DNA from: Streptomyces sp. NBC_01224
GTDB taxonomy: Bacteria > Actinomycetota > Actinomycetes > Streptomycetales > Streptomycetaceae
Assembly: GCF_036002945.1 (NCBI RefSeq)
Contig: NZ_CP108529.1
Span: 2,914,001-2,978,000 of the forward strand
Direction: 5' to 3'
DNA: 64,000 bases
Below, piece by piece: positions 17,167 through 26,476 of the stretch (positions are counted from its first letter, which is position 1; each line of letters starts with the position of its first letter). The notes beneath the pieces were generated by a model. That model had not been told where the DNA came from. It worked only from the letters and a program-made list of their open reading frames with translations, and did no database searches. The position numbers were made by a program, and so were the translations under genes.

Positions 17167-17362
17167 GCGCCACTCCCCCCGTCGGCACGCATGAAACGCC
17201 GGACACTCAGTTCACGTATCCGGCCGCAATCCTGCCACGGACACGTCACCGGTCGCAGCGTCGGTCAGCGCGAAAGCGCACCCCCGGACCACGACTGACG
17301 CATCTTCAGCAGTCAGGGACGGGTATGCGCGGCGCGACGGTTCCGCAGTGGCGGCGTACAGA

Positions 17363-17386
17363 CGTTTCCGGACGGTCCCGGAAACG
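17363..17386 (-). terminator. Hairpin downstream of meaB
   Basis: CGTTTCCGG and CCGGAAACG, 9-bp arms with a 6-nt loop, lie 36 bp past the meaB stop. A second short palindrome, CCCGTCCGGACGGG (17407-17420), abuts the stop codon. Both would end or process the meaB transcript before the kinase promoter. The rest of 17167-17421 shows no clear feature. Confidence 0.5.
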
Positions 17387-17421
17387 GCCCGCACGCCGCT
17401 CCCGGACCCGTCCGGACGGGA

Positions 17422-18378
17422 TCAGGCCCCGGTGAGTCCTGCCACGAGCTCGTCCGCCGCCGCGTAGGGGTCGAGGCTCCCCGCCACGATGCGTTCGGCG
17501 AGCGCGCCGATGTGGCGGTCGCCGTGCAGATCGCCGATGCGCTCACGCAGCCGCGTGACGGCGATCGTCTCGACCTCGCGGGCCGCACGGGCCATGCGCC
17601 GCTCGGCGAGCACTCCGTGCTCCTCCATCCACGCCCGGTGCTTCTCCAGCGCCTCGACGACCTCGTCGATGCCCTCGCCCCGGGCGGCGACCGTCTTCAC
17701 GATCGGCGGCCGCCAGTCGCCGGGACCGCGGGACTCGCCGAGGCCCAGCATGTGGTTGAGCTCGCGCGCGGTGGCGTCCGCGCCGTCCCGGTCGGCCTTG
17801 TTGACGACGTATACATCGCCGATCTCCAGGATTCCGGCCTTCGCCGCCTGGATGCCGTCGCCCATGCCGGGCGCCATCAGGACGACGGAGGTGTCGGCCT
17901 GGGAGGCGATCTCCACCTCCGACTGGCCGACGCCGACCGTCTCCACCAGGATCACTTCGCAGCCCGCAGCGTCCAGCACCCGGATCGCCTGCGGTGCCGA
18001 CCAGGCGAGACCGCCCAGATGTCCTCGGGTGGCCATGGAGCGGATGTAGACGCCCGGGTCGGAGGCGTGCTCCGACATCCGGACCCGGTCGCCGAGGAGC
18101 GCCCCGCCGGAGAACGGCGAGGACGGGTCGACGGCCAGGACGCCGACCCGCTTGCCTGCCCGCCGGTACGCCGAGACCAGCGCCGACGTCGATGTCGATT
18201 TGCCGACACCGGGTGAGCCGGTCAGGCCGACGACGTACGCGTTGCCCGTCAGCGGCGCCAGGGCCGCCATCACCTCGCGCAGCTGCGGCGACGCTCCCTC
18301 CACCAGGGAGATGAGCCGGGCCACGGCCCGCGGCCGGCCCGCACGGGCCTGCTCGACCAGGGTGGGGACGTCCACCAT
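17422..18378 (-). CDS. meaB: Methylmalonyl-CoA mutase-associated GTPase MeaB
   Basis: A 318-residue G3E-family GTPase that protects and reloads B12-dependent acyl-CoA mutases with adenosylcobalamin. Walker A is GLTGSPGVGKST, followed by switch motifs with DPSSPFSGGALLGDRVRM and LVETVGVGQSE, and the guanine-specificity NKADRDGADATA. The ATG at 18378 has GGAG five bases upstream; a GTG at 18393 is an alternative giving 323 residues. Its likely clients are isobutyryl-CoA mutase (icmA in this window) and methylmalonyl-CoA mutase. It follows the thiolase gene on the same strand after 63 bp. Confidence 0.92.
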   Translation of the reverse strand: MVDVPTLVEQARAGRPRAVARLISLVEGASPQLREVMAALAPLTGNAYVVGLTGSPGVGKSTSTSALVSAYRRAGKRVGVLAVDPSSPFSGGALLGDRVRMSEHASDPGVYIRSMATRGHLGGLAWSAPQAIRVLDAAGCEVILVETVGVGQSEVEIASQADTSVVLMAPGMGDGIQAAKAGILEIGDVYVVNKADRDGADATARELNHMLGLGESRGPGDWRPPIVKTVAARGEGIDEVVEALEKHRAWMEEHGVLAERRMARAAREVETIAVTRLRERIGDLHGDRHIGALAERIVAGSLDPYAAADELVAGLTGA

Positions 18379-18441
18379 CACCGCTCCGTTCACTCGCTTG
18401 AGTGCTCTACGTGTACTACGTACTGCCTGCCCGGGCCGTTC

Positions 18442-19641
18442 CTACTTGGGGACGCGGATGATCAGCGCGTCGCCCTGACCGCCGCCGCCGCACAGCGCCG
18501 CCGCACCGGTGCCGCCGCCGCGCCGCTTCAGTTCCAGCGCCAGGTGCAGCACCACCCGGGCGCCGGACATGCCGATCGGGTGACCCAGCGCGATGGCGCC
18601 GCCGTTGACGTTCACCCTTTCCGGGGTGACGCCGAGGTCCTTCATCGACTGGACGGCGACCGCGGCGAACGCCTCGTTGATCTCGATGAGGTCGAGGTCC
18701 GCGACCTCCAGGCCGTCCTTCTTCAGGGCGTGCTTGATGGCGTTGGACGGCTGCGACTGGAGCGAGTTGTCCGGACCCGCCACATTGCCGTGGGCGCCGA
18801 TCTCGGCAATCCAGTCCAGGCCCAGTTCCTCGGCCTTGGTCCTGCTCATGACGACGACCGCGGCGGCGCCGTCGGAGATCTGCGAGGAGGTGCCCGCGGT
18901 GATCGTGCCGTCCTTGGTGAAGGCCGGGCGCAGCTTGCCGAGGGACTCCGCGGTCGTCTCCGGGCGGATGCCCTCGTCCTTGAAGAAGAGGACCGGGTCG
19001 CCCTTGCGCTGCGGGATCTCGACCGGGGTGATCTCGGCCTCGAAGATGCCGTTCTTCTGGGCAGCGGCGGCGCGCTGGTGGGAGAGGGCGCCGATCTCGT
19101 CCTGGTCGGCACGGTTCAGGCCGAGGCGGGTGTTGTGCTTCTCGGTGGATTCACCCATCGGGATGTTCTCGTAGGCGTCGGTCAGACCGTCGTACGCCAT
19201 CGAGTCGAGCATCTCGATCGCGCCGTACTTGTAGCCCTCGCGGGACTTCGGGAGCAGGTGCGGGGCGTTCGTCATGGACTCCTGGCCACCGGCGACGACG
19301 ACGTCGAACTCACCGGCGCGGATCAACTGGTCGGCGAGCGCGATCGCGTCGAGCCCGGACAGACACACCTTGTTGACGGTGAGCGCGGGGACGTTCATCG
19401 GGATGCCCGCCTTGACAGCGGCCTGGCGGGCCGGGATCTGGCCCGCACCGGCCTGCAGGACCTGGCCCATGATCACGTACTCGACCTGGTCGCCGCCGAT
19501 GCCGGCCCGGTCCAGCGCGGCCTTGATGGCGAAGCCTCCGAGATCGGCCCCGGAGAAGCTCTTCAGCGAGCCGAGGAGACGGCCCATGGGCGTACGCGCG
19601 CCCGCGACGATCACTGAGGTGGTACCGGTCGTTCCTGACAT
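18442..19641 (-). CDS. Acetyl-CoA C-acetyltransferase (thiolase)
   Basis: A 399-residue thiolase that condenses two acetyl-CoA to acetoacetyl-CoA or runs in reverse. The acyl-accepting Cys93 lies in [11 protein letters not shown], the His355 motif is [10 protein letters not shown], and the second catalytic Cys384 is in [10 protein letters not shown]. Length and motifs fit the biosynthetic/AtoB-PhaA group. With 3-hydroxybutyryl-CoA dehydrogenase at 35932-36780 it could make C4-CoA units feeding isobutyryl-CoA mutase. It is divergent from methylmalonyl-CoA epimerase, with 135 bp between starts, and probably cotranscribed with meaB. Confidence 0.93.
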   Translation of the reverse strand: MSGTTGTTSVIVAGARTPMGRLLGSLKSFSGADLGGFAIKAALDRAGIGGDQVEYVIMGQVLQAGAGQIPARQAAVKAGIPMNVPALTVNKVCLSGLDAIALADQLIRAGEFDVVVAGGQESMTNAPHLLPKSREGYKYGAIEMLDSMAYDGLTDAYENIPMGESTEKHNTRLGLNRADQDEIGALSHQRAAAAQKNGIFEAEITPVEIPQRKGDPVLFFKDEGIRPETTAESLGKLRPAFTKDGTITAGTSSQISDGAAAVVVMSRTKAEELGLDWIAEIGAHGNVAGPDNSLQSQPSNAIKHALKKDGLEVADLDLIEINEAFAAVAVQSMKDLGVTPERVNVNGGAIALGHPIGMSGARVVLHLALELKRRGGGTGAAALCGGGGQGDALIIRVPK

Positions 19642-19776
19642 GAGGCGCAGCCCCTTGGGATTAGGAGTGAACGAGGGTTTACATGAATGTACTGAGCGGT
19701 ACCTCGCCCGTCATCCGGCAACGGGTGTGATCGCGCGCACGTTGCGTAACCATCGGTGTCGCGCTGCACTGGTTTC
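19642..19776. promoter_or_regulatory. Divergent promoter region, thiolase / methylmalonyl-CoA epimerase
   Basis: The 135 bp between the two divergent starts hold the promoters of both genes. Short dyads are present: ACAT-GA-ATGT at 19681-19690 and, overlapping it, GTACTGAGCGGTAC at 19689-19702, which reads like a TetR-type operator. I could not assign -35/-10 pairs with confidence. Confidence 0.3.
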
Positions 19777-20205
19777 ATGCTGACGCGAATCGACCACATC
19801 GGGATCGCCTGTTTCGACCTCGACAAGACCGTCGAGTTCTACCGCTCGACCTACGGGTTCGAGGTGTTCCACTCCGAGATCAACGAGGAGCAGGGCGTCC
19901 GGGAGGCCATGCTCAAGATCAACGATACGTCCGACGGCGGTGCTTCCTACCTCCAGCTGCTGGAGCCGACGCGGGAGGACTCGGCCGTGGGCAAGTGGCT
20001 GGCGAAGAACGGGGAGGGCGTCCACCACATCGCCTTCGGTACCGCGGACGTCGACGCCGACGCGGCGGACATCCGGGAGAAGGGGGTCAGGGTGCTGTAC
20101 GACGAGCCCAGGACCGGTTCGATGGGGTCCCGGATCACGTTCCTGCACCCCAAGGACTGCCACGGCGTCCTCACCGAACTGGTCACGTCCGCAGCGGAGC
20201 ACTGA
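19777..20205 (+). CDS. mce: Methylmalonyl-CoA epimerase
   Basis: A 142-residue VOC-fold protein beginning MLTRIDHIGIACFDLDKTVE. It epimerises (2S)- to (2R)-methylmalonyl-CoA between propionyl-CoA carboxylase and the mutase. Metal ligands are visible as His7 in DHIG, the His in GVHHIAFGT and the Glu in CHGVLTELV near the C-terminus. The ATG at 19777 is preferred over an in-frame ATG seven codons earlier, because the protein family starts here. The stop codon overlaps the probable scy promoter. Confidence 0.93.
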   Translation: MLTRIDHIGIACFDLDKTVEFYRSTYGFEVFHSEINEEQGVREAMLKINDTSDGGASYLQLLEPTREDSAVGKWLAKNGEGVHHIAFGTADVDADAADIREKGVRVLYDEPRTGSMGSRITFLHPKDCHGVLTELVTSAAEH

Positions 20206-20231
20206 CCTCCGGATACCTGGCCCGGTAGAGT
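20202..20231 (+). promoter_or_regulatory. Probable scy promoter
   Basis: CTGACC (20202-20207) and TAGAGT (20226-20231) are separated by 18 bp, a fair match to Streptomyces housekeeping promoters. It would give a leader of about 130 nt before the GTG of scy. Inside that leader ACCGTTC and GAACGGT (20306-20325) form a 7-bp inverted repeat around a 6-bp centre, a possible operator. Confidence 0.5.
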
Positions 20232-20368
20232 GGGCTCTTCCGGGCCGGGGCCGGGTCGGGGCCGTGCCGCGTCCCCAGCCGTGATCTGTCACCATTCCCC
20301 GGGGGACCGTTCACCGGCGAACGGTACTCGTTGGAGAGTTGCGACCAGGGGACGGATGGGACCGCGCA

Positions 20369-23300
20369 GTGCGGGGCTACGAACGCCAGGAGAGCCACCG
20401 AGCTGAAGACGACCATCTCTCGCGGTTCGAAGCCGAGATGGACCGGCTGAAGACCGACCGGGAGAAGGCCGTTCAGCACGCCGAGGACCTCGGTTACCAG
20501 GTCGAGGTCTTGCGCGCCAAGCTGCACGAGGCTCGGCGCAATCTCGCGACCCGTCCCGCATACGACAGCGCGGACATCGGCTACCAGGCCGAGCAGCTGC
20601 TCCGTAATGCCCAGATCCAGGCAGAGCAGCTGCGGACCGACGCCGAGCGGGAGCTCCGTGACGCCCGTGCGCAGACGCAGCGGATCCTGCAGGAGCATGC
20701 CGAGCACCAGGCGCGGCTCCAGGCCGAGCTGCACAACGAGGCCGTGCAGCGGCGCCAGCAGCTCGACCAGGAGCTGGCCGAGCGCCGTCAGACCGTCGAG
20801 TCCCATGTCAACGAGAACGTCGCCTGGGCCGAGCAGCTCAGGGCCAGGACCGAGTCCCAGGCGCGCCGACTGCTGGAGGAGTCCAGGGCCGAGGCCGAGC
20901 ACTCCCTGGCGGCCGCGCGCGTCGAGGCGGGCCGGCTGGCGGACGAGACCCGGCAGCGGCTCGGCTCCGAGGCGGAGTCTGCCCGTACCGAGGCCGAGGC
21001 GATCCTGCTGCGCGCCCGCAAGGACGCCGAGCGGCTGCTGAACGCCGCCTCCAGCCAGGCGCAGGAGGCCACCAGCCACGCCGAGCAGCTGCGTACGTCG
21101 ACGACGGCCGAGACCGAGCAGACCCGGCAGCAGACCGCCGAGCTGAACCGGGCCGCCGAGCAGCGCATGCAGGAGGCCGAGACCCAGCTGCGCGAGGCCC
21201 GCCTGGCGGCCGAGAAGGTCACCGGCGAGGCGAAGGAGGCCGCCGTCAAGCGGCTGGCCGCCGCCGAGTCGCAGAACGAGCAGCGCACCCGTACGGCCAA
21301 GTCGGAGATCGCCCGACTGGTCGGCGAGGCCACCAAGGACGCCGAGTCGCTCAAGGCCGAGGCCGAGCAGGCACTCGCCGATGCCCGCGCCGAGGCGGAC
21401 CGGCTCAAGTCCGAGGCCTCCGAGAAGGCCCGCACGGCGGCCGCCGAGGACGCCGCTGCCCAGCTCTCCAAGGCCGCCAGGGCCGCTGAGGAAGTGCTGA
21501 CCAAGGCATCCGAGGACGCGAAGTCCACCACCAGGGCGGCGAGCGAGGAGGCCGACCGGATCCGCCGCGAGGCGGAGGCCGAGGCGGACCGGCTGCGCGG
21601 CGAGGCCGCCGAGCAGGCCGATCAGCTCAAGGGCGCGGCCAAGGACGACACCAAGGAGTACCGGGCCAAGACGGTCGAGCTGCAGGAGGAGGCGCGCAGG
21701 CTGCGCGGCGAGGCCGAGCAGCTGCGCTCCGAGGCCGTCGCCGAGGGCGAGCGGATCCGTGGCGAGGCCCGCCGCGAGGCCGTCCAGCAGATCGAGGAAG
21801 GCGCGAAGACCGCCGAGGAGCTGCTGTCCAAGGCGAAGTCGGACGCGGAGGAGCTGCGCACCACCGCGGGCACGGAGAGCGAGCGGGTCCGTACCGAAGC
21901 GGCCGAGCGCGCCACCGCGCTGCGCAAGCAGGCCGAGGAGGCCCTGGAACGCGCCCGCGCCGAGGCCGAGCAGCTGCGTACCGAGTCCGAGGAGCAGGCC
22001 CGGTCCACCACCACCGCGGCCGAGCAGGCGGCGGCGGAGCTGCGCGAGGAGACCGAGCGTGCGGTCGCGGCCCGGCAGGCGGAGGCGGCCGACGAGCTGA
22101 CCCGGCTGCACACCGAGGCCGAGACCAGGGTCACCACCGCCGAGCAGGCGCTCACGGACGCGCGTGCCGAGGCGGAGCGCATCCGGCGTGAGACGAACGA
22201 GGAGTCCGAGCGGCTGCGCGCGGAGGCCGCCGAGCGGCTGCGGGCGCTGCAGGAGCAGGCAGAGACCGAGGCGGAGCGGCTGCGCGACGAGGCCGCGGCG
22301 GACGCGTCGCGGTCGCGTGCGGAGGGCGAGTCCGCAGCCGTACGGCTGCGCAGCGAGGCGGCCGCCGAGGCGGAGCGGCTCAAGTCCGAGGCGCAGGAGA
22401 GCGCCGACCGGGTGCGGTCCGAGGCAGCTGCCGCCGCGGAGCGGGTGGGCACGGAGGCCGCCGAGGCGCTGGCCGCCGCGCAGGAGGAGGCGAACCGGCG
22501 CCGCCGGGAGTCCGAGGAGACCCTCGACGCGGCGCGCGCCGAGGCGAACCAGGAGCGCGAGCGGGCCCGCGAGCAGAGCGAGGAGCTTCTCGCCTCCGCC
22601 CGCAAGCGGGTCGAGCAGGCGCAGGCCGAGGCGCAGCGTCTGGTCGAGGAGGCGGACAGCCGGGCGACCGAGCTGGTCTCCACGGCCGAGCAGACAGCCC
22701 AGCAGGTACGGGATTCGGTCAACGGGCTGCAGGAGCAGGCCGAGGAGGAGATCGCCGGGCTGCGCTCCGCCGCCGAGCATGTCGCGGAACGGACGAAGTC
22801 CGAGGCGCAGGAGGAGGCGGACCGGGTCCGCGCCGATGCGCACGCGGAGCGGGAGCGGGCCGGCGAGGACGCGGCCCGGATCCGCCGGGAGGCGCAGGAG
22901 GAGTCCGAGGCCGCGAAGGCGATGGCCGAGCGGACCGTCTCCGACGCGATCACCGAGTCGGAGCGGCTGCGCGCGGACACCGCGGAGTACAGCCAGCGGA
23001 TGCGTACCGAGGCCTCCGACGCGCTGGCCTCGGCCGAGCAGGACGCGGCCCGCAGCCGGGCCGAGGCCCGCGAGGACGCCAACCGGATGCGTTCCGATGC
23101 CGCGACCCAGGCCGACCGGCTGGTGGGCGAGGCGACGAGCGAGGCCGAGCGGATCCGTACGGAGTCGGCGCAACAGGCCACCCAGCTCGTCGAGGAGTCG
23201 ACGCAACAGGCCACCCAGCTCGTCGAGGGGGCGACACAGCAGGCGGCCCGGGTGGCGGACGAGGCCGCGGACGAGGCCGAGCGGCTGCGCGCGGAGGCGG

Positions 23301-24232
23301 CGGCCACCGTCGGCTCCGCGCAGGAGCACGCGGCCCGCACCCGCGAGGAGTCGGAGCGGGTACGCGCCGACGCGGAGGCGGCGGCCGAGCAGATGCGTGC
23401 CGAGGCCCGTCAGGAGGCCGACCGGCTGCTCGACGAGGCGCGGGAGGCCGCGGCGAAGCGCCGTGCCGATGCCGCCGAACAGGCGGACCAGCTCATCAAC
23501 AAGGCCCAGGAGGAGGCGTTGCGCGCCGCCACCGAGGCCGAGGAGCAGGCCGACACGATGGTCGGCGTGGCCCGTAAGGAGGCCGCGCGGATCACCTCGG
23601 AGGCGACCGTCGAGGGCAACTCCCTGGTGGAGCGCGCCCGTACGGACGCGGACGAGCTGCTGGTCGGCGCGCGCCGGGATGCCACGGCCATCCGGGAGCG
23701 TGCCGAGGAGCTCAGGGCCCGGATCGAGAGCGAGATCGAGGAACTGCACGACCGGGCCCGGCGGGAGACCTCCGAGCAGATGAAGACGGCGGGCGAGCGC
23801 GTCGACAACCTGATGAAGGCGGCGACCGAGCAGCGCGACGACGCGGCGGCCAAGGCCAAGGAGCTGCTGGCGGACGCCAATTCGGAGGCGAGCAAGGTCC
23901 GGATCGCGGCGGTGAAGCGGGCCGAGGCGCTGCTGAAGGAAGCCGAGCAGAAGAAGGCCACGCTGGTCCGTGAGGCCGAGAAGCTGCGGGCCGACGCCGA
24001 GGTCGAGGCGAAGCGTACGGTGGACGAGGGCAAGCGCGAGCTCGATCTGCTGGTGCGTCGGCGCCAGGACATCAACACCGAAATCTCCCGTGTCCAGGAC
24101 GTGCTGGAGGCATTGGAGTCGTTCGAGACGCCGGCGGGCGGCGGCAAGGGCGCGGGTGGCGGCTCCGCCGGTGGCGTCAAAGCCGGTGCCTCAGCGGGCA
24201 CTCGATCGAGTGGCAAGTCGTCCGAGGGGTAG
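20369..24232 (+). CDS. scy: Scy, giant coiled-coil polarity (polarisome) protein
   Basis: A 1287-residue protein from the GTG at 20369 (MRGYERQESHRAEDDHLSRF), preceded by GGATGGGA; an in-frame TTG ten codons upstream is less likely. After a short N-terminal segment with VEVLRAKLHEARRNLA, almost the whole length is Ala/Glu/Arg-rich coiled coil with a repeated EAERLRxEA-type pattern, consistent with the long-period repeats described for Scy. The C-terminal ~25 residues are Gly/Ser/Ala-rich. Scy assembles at hyphal tips with DivIVA and FilP and marks new branch sites. filP follows on the same strand after 184 bp. The DNA is internally repetitive and length can vary between species. Confidence 0.92.
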   Translation: MRGYERQESHRAEDDHLSRFEAEMDRLKTDREKAVQHAEDLGYQVEVLRAKLHEARRNLATRPAYDSADIGYQAEQLLRNAQIQAEQLRTDAERELRDARAQTQRILQEHAEHQARLQAELHNEAVQRRQQLDQELAERRQTVESHVNENVAWAEQLRARTESQARRLLEESRAEAEHSLAAARVEAGRLADETRQRLGSEAESARTEAEAILLRARKDAERLLNAASSQAQEATSHAEQLRTSTTAETEQTRQQTAELNRAAEQRMQEAETQLREARLAAEKVTGEAKEAAVKRLAAAESQNEQRTRTAKSEIARLVGEATKDAESLKAEAEQALADARAEADRLKSEASEKARTAAAEDAAAQLSKAARAAEEVLTKASEDAKSTTRAASEEADRIRREAEAEADRLRGEAAEQADQLKGAAKDDTKEYRAKTVELQEEARRLRGEAEQLRSEAVAEGERIRGEARREAVQQIEEGAKTAEELLSKAKSDAEELRTTAGTESERVRTEAAERATALRKQAEEALERARAEAEQLRTESEEQARSTTTAAEQAAAELREETERAVAARQAEAADELTRLHTEAETRVTTAEQALTDARAEAERIRRETNEESERLRAEAAERLRALQEQAETEAERLRDEAAADASRSRAEGESAAVRLRSEAAAEAERLKSEAQESADRVRSEAAAAAERVGTEAAEALAAAQEEANRRRRESEETLDAARAEANQERERAREQSEELLASARKRVEQAQAEAQRLVEEADSRATELVSTAEQTAQQVRDSVNGLQEQAEEEIAGLRSAAEHVAERTKSEAQEEADRVRADAHAERERAGEDAARIRREAQEESEAAKAMAERTVSDAITESERLRADTAEYSQRMRTEASDALASAEQDAARSRAEAREDANRMRSDAATQADRLVGEATSEAERIRTESAQQATQLVEESTQQATQLVEGATQQAARVADEAADEAERLRAEAAATVGSAQEHAARTREESERVRADAEAAAEQMRAEARQEADRLLDEAREAAAKRRADAAEQADQLINKAQEEALRAATEAEEQADTMVGVARKEAARITSEATVEGNSLVERARTDADELLVGARRDATAIRERAEELRARIESEIEELHDRARRETSEQMKTAGERVDNLMKAATEQRDDAAAKAKELLADANSEASKVRIAAVKRAEALLKEAEQKKATLVREAEKLRADAEVEAKRTVDEGKRELDLLVRRRQDINTEISRVQDVLEALESFETPAGGGKGAGGGSAGGVKAGASAGTRSSGKSSEG

Positions 24233-24277
24233 TCGCCCTGTCATCTCCCGTGCTTCGTCAAGGACGTTCAACCCTCC

Positions 24278-24376
24278 GAGTGGCAAGAGTTGCGGGGGTT
24301 AGCCACTCAAAAGGGGTGTCATTCTCCAGATCAAACGGGCATCCACTCGATGACACGCCGCTCGGGCCCCTAGGAT
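24278..24376 (+). promoter_or_regulatory. Two inverted repeats and -10 element upstream of filP
   Basis: GAGTGGC (24278-24284) pairs with GCCACTC (24302-24308), and GTGTCAT (24316-24322) pairs with ATGACAC (24350-24356). A -10-like TAGGAT lies at 24371-24376, 41 bp before the filP ATG, with only a weak -35. The first repeat could be a scy terminator; the second looks more like a regulatory dyad because of its 27-bp spacer. Confidence 0.4.
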
Positions 24377-24416
24377 TCCCTCTAACACCTCACCGGTCTC
24401 ATTCGACAGGAACCTC

Positions 24417-25355
24417 ATGAGCGACCCTTCCTCCCCCTTCGGCTTCGAGCTCGTGCGACGTGGATACGACCGCGGTCAGGTGGATGACCGCATTACCAAG
24501 CTCGTCGCCGACCGTGATAGTGCTCTCGCCCGCATCACGTCTCTGGAAAAGCGCATCGAGGAGCTCCACCTCGAAACGCAGAACGCCCAGGCCCAGGTGA
24601 ACGACGCGGAGCCGTCGTACGCCGGTCTCGGCGCGCGCGTGGAGAAGATTCTCCGCCTGGCCGAGGAGGAGGCGAAGGACCTGCGCGAGGAGGCCCGTCG
24701 CGCCGCCGAGCAGCACCGTGAGCTCGCCGAGTCGGCCGCCCAGCAGGTGCGCAACGACGCCGAGTCGTTCGCCGCCGAGCGCAAGGCGAAGGCCGAGGAC
24801 GAGGGCGTCCGCATCGTCGACAAGGCCAAGGGTGAGGCCACCACGCTGCGCACCGACGCCCAGAAGGACGCGGCCCAGAAGCGCGAGGAGGCCGACGCCC
24901 TCTTCGAGGAGACCCGCGCCAAGGCCGCCCAGGCCGCCGCGGACTTCGAGACCAACCTCGCCAAGCGCCGCGACCAGTCGGAGCGCGACCTCGCGTCCCG
25001 TCAGGCCAAGGCCGAGAAGCGCCTCGCCGAGATCGAGCACCGCGCCGAGCAGCTCCGCCTGGAGGCCGAGAAGCTCCGTACGGACGCCGAGCGCCGGGCG
25101 CGTCAGACGGTGGAGACCGCGCAGCGCCAGTCCGAGGACATCGTGGCCGACGCGAACGCCAAGGCCGACCGGATCCGCAGCGAGTCGGAGCGCGAGCTGG
25201 CGGCGCTCACCAACCGCCGCGACTCGATCAACGCTCAGCTGACCAACGTCCGCGAGATGCTGGCGACGCTGACCGGTGCCGCGGTGGCCGCCGCCGGCTC
25301 CCCCGCCGACGACGAGCCGGTCACCCGCGGCGTCCCGGCTCAGCAGACCCGCTGA
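24417..25355 (+). CDS. filP: FilP, filament-forming coiled-coil cytoskeletal protein
   Basis: A 312-residue protein beginning MSDPSSPFGFELVRRGYDRG. This N-terminus matches the DivIVA-like GYDRGQVDDRI motif, after which a continuous coiled coil runs from about residue 30 to 285. The C-terminal ~30 residues are Ala/Pro-rich. FilP forms intermediate-filament-like cables behind the hyphal tip and works with Scy and DivIVA in polar growth and cell stiffness. The length is close to the ~310 residues I recall for FilP. The preceding sequence ACAGGAAC provides a ribosome-binding site. Confidence 0.92.
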   Translation: MSDPSSPFGFELVRRGYDRGQVDDRITKLVADRDSALARITSLEKRIEELHLETQNAQAQVNDAEPSYAGLGARVEKILRLAEEEAKDLREEARRAAEQHRELAESAAQQVRNDAESFAAERKAKAEDEGVRIVDKAKGEATTLRTDAQKDAAQKREEADALFEETRAKAAQAAADFETNLAKRRDQSERDLASRQAKAEKRLAEIEHRAEQLRLEAEKLRTDAERRARQTVETAQRQSEDIVADANAKADRIRSESERELAALTNRRDSINAQLTNVREMLATLTGAAVAAAGSPADDEPVTRGVPAQQTR

Positions 25356-25381
25356 CCCCGCCGTACCCCAGCTGTACTCCT

Positions 25382-25422
25382 CGCGCGCCCGGTTCCGCCC
25401 TTGTGGTGGCGCCGGGCGCGCG
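25382..25422 (+). terminator. filP hairpin terminator
   Basis: CGCGCGCCCGG (25382-25392) pairs perfectly with CCGGGCGCGCG (25412-25422) across a 19-nt loop, 27 bp after the filP stop and just before the next ABC gene. No T tract follows. Confidence 0.6.
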
Positions 25423-25441
25423 GCCGTTCTAGCGTGAACGC

Positions 25442-26476
25442 ATGATCGAGCTTGATGGTCTCACCAAGCGCTTCGGCAACAAGGTTGCCGTCGACCGGCT
25501 TTCGTGCCGCGTCAGACCTGGAATGGTGACGGGCTTTCTGGGCCCCAACGGTGCGGGCAAGTCCACGACGATGCGGATGATGCTGGATCTCGACAACCCG
25601 ACCAGCGGTTCGGTGCGCATCGACGGCAAGCACTATCGCGACCTGGAAGAACCCCTCAAGTACATCGGGGCGCTGCTCGACGCGAAGTCGATGCACGGCG
25701 GGCGCAGCGCGTACAACAATCTGCTCTGTCTCGCGCAGAGCAATCGCATCCCGGAGAGCCGGGTCCCGGAGGTGCTGGACACCGTCGGTCTGAGCGCGGT
25801 GGCGAGGAAGAAGTCGAAGGGCTTCTCCCTCGGCATGAGCCAGCGGCTCGGCATCGCGGCGGCGCTGCTCGGCGACCCGCAGGTGCTGCTCTTCGACGAG
25901 CCCGTCAACGGTCTCGACCCCGAGGGGATTCACTGGATCCGCAATCTGATGAAGGCGCTCGCCGCGGAAGGCCGGACGATCTTCGTCTCCTCGCATCTGA
26001 TGAGCGAAATGGCCCTCACCGCGGACCATCTGATCGTGATCGGCCAGGGCCGGCTGCTCGCCGACACCTCGATGGCCGACTTCATCCACCAGAACTCCCG
26101 CAGTTATGTACGTCTGCGCTCCCCGCAACAGGAGCGGCTGCGCGATGTGCTGCACGAGGAGGGCCTGATCGTGGTCGAGACGGGCAGCGGCACGCTGGAG
26201 ATCGACGGCGCCACCACCGAGGCGCTGGGAGAGCTCGCCGCCCGGCATCAGATCGTGCTGCACGAACTGAGCTCCCAGCGGGCCTCCCTGGAGGAAGCGT
26301 TCATGCAGATGACGGCGGACTCCGTGGAGTACCACGCACACTCGGAGGTCGGTGAGGCACCGTTGCCCGTGGGCCCGCACTGGGGTGACGAGTGGAACCA
26401 GCAGACCGCCGTCGGCACGGCCGGGAACGGCACGCCGGGCGTACCCGGCACCTCCGGCACCGGCAAGGGAGCGTGA
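25442..26476 (+). CDS. ABC transporter ATP-binding protein (first ABC-2 pair)
   Basis: A 344-residue ATPase beginning MIELDGLTKRFGNKVAVDRL. Walker A is LGPNGAGKSTT, the signature is FSLGMSQRLGIAAAL (a diverged S-L-G-M-x-Q form), Walker B is VLLFDEPVNGLDPEG and the H-loop is FVSSHLMSEM. The last ~50 residues are a Gly/Thr/Pro-rich tail absent from typical ATPases. Its stop overlaps the start of the permease gene (GTGA), so the two form one exporter. A paralogous pair follows immediately. Substrate unknown. Confidence 0.9.
   Translation: MIELDGLTKRFGNKVAVDRLSCRVRPGMVTGFLGPNGAGKSTTMRMMLDLDNPTSGSVRIDGKHYRDLEEPLKYIGALLDAKSMHGGRSAYNNLLCLAQSNRIPESRVPEVLDTVGLSAVARKKSKGFSLGMSQRLGIAAALLGDPQVLLFDEPVNGLDPEGIHWIRNLMKALAAEGRTIFVSSHLMSEMALTADHLIVIGQGRLLADTSMADFIHQNSRSYVRLRSPQQERLRDVLHEEGLIVVETGSGTLEIDGATTEALGELAARHQIVLHELSSQRASLEEAFMQMTADSVEYHAHSEVGEAPLPVGPHWGDEWNQQTAVGTAGNGTPGVPGTSGTGKGA

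Noticed and set aside
20183..23749. 1188-codon minus-strand open frame opposite scy
   Set aside because: It mirrors the coiled-coil repeats of scy in another frame, giving monotonous Leu/Gly/Arg text. No start signal or family match.
20369..24232. Short repeats in scy considered as a CRISPR-like or tandem array
   Set aside because: The repeats are in frame, degenerate and follow the coiled-coil heptads; there are no unique spacers or cas genes.
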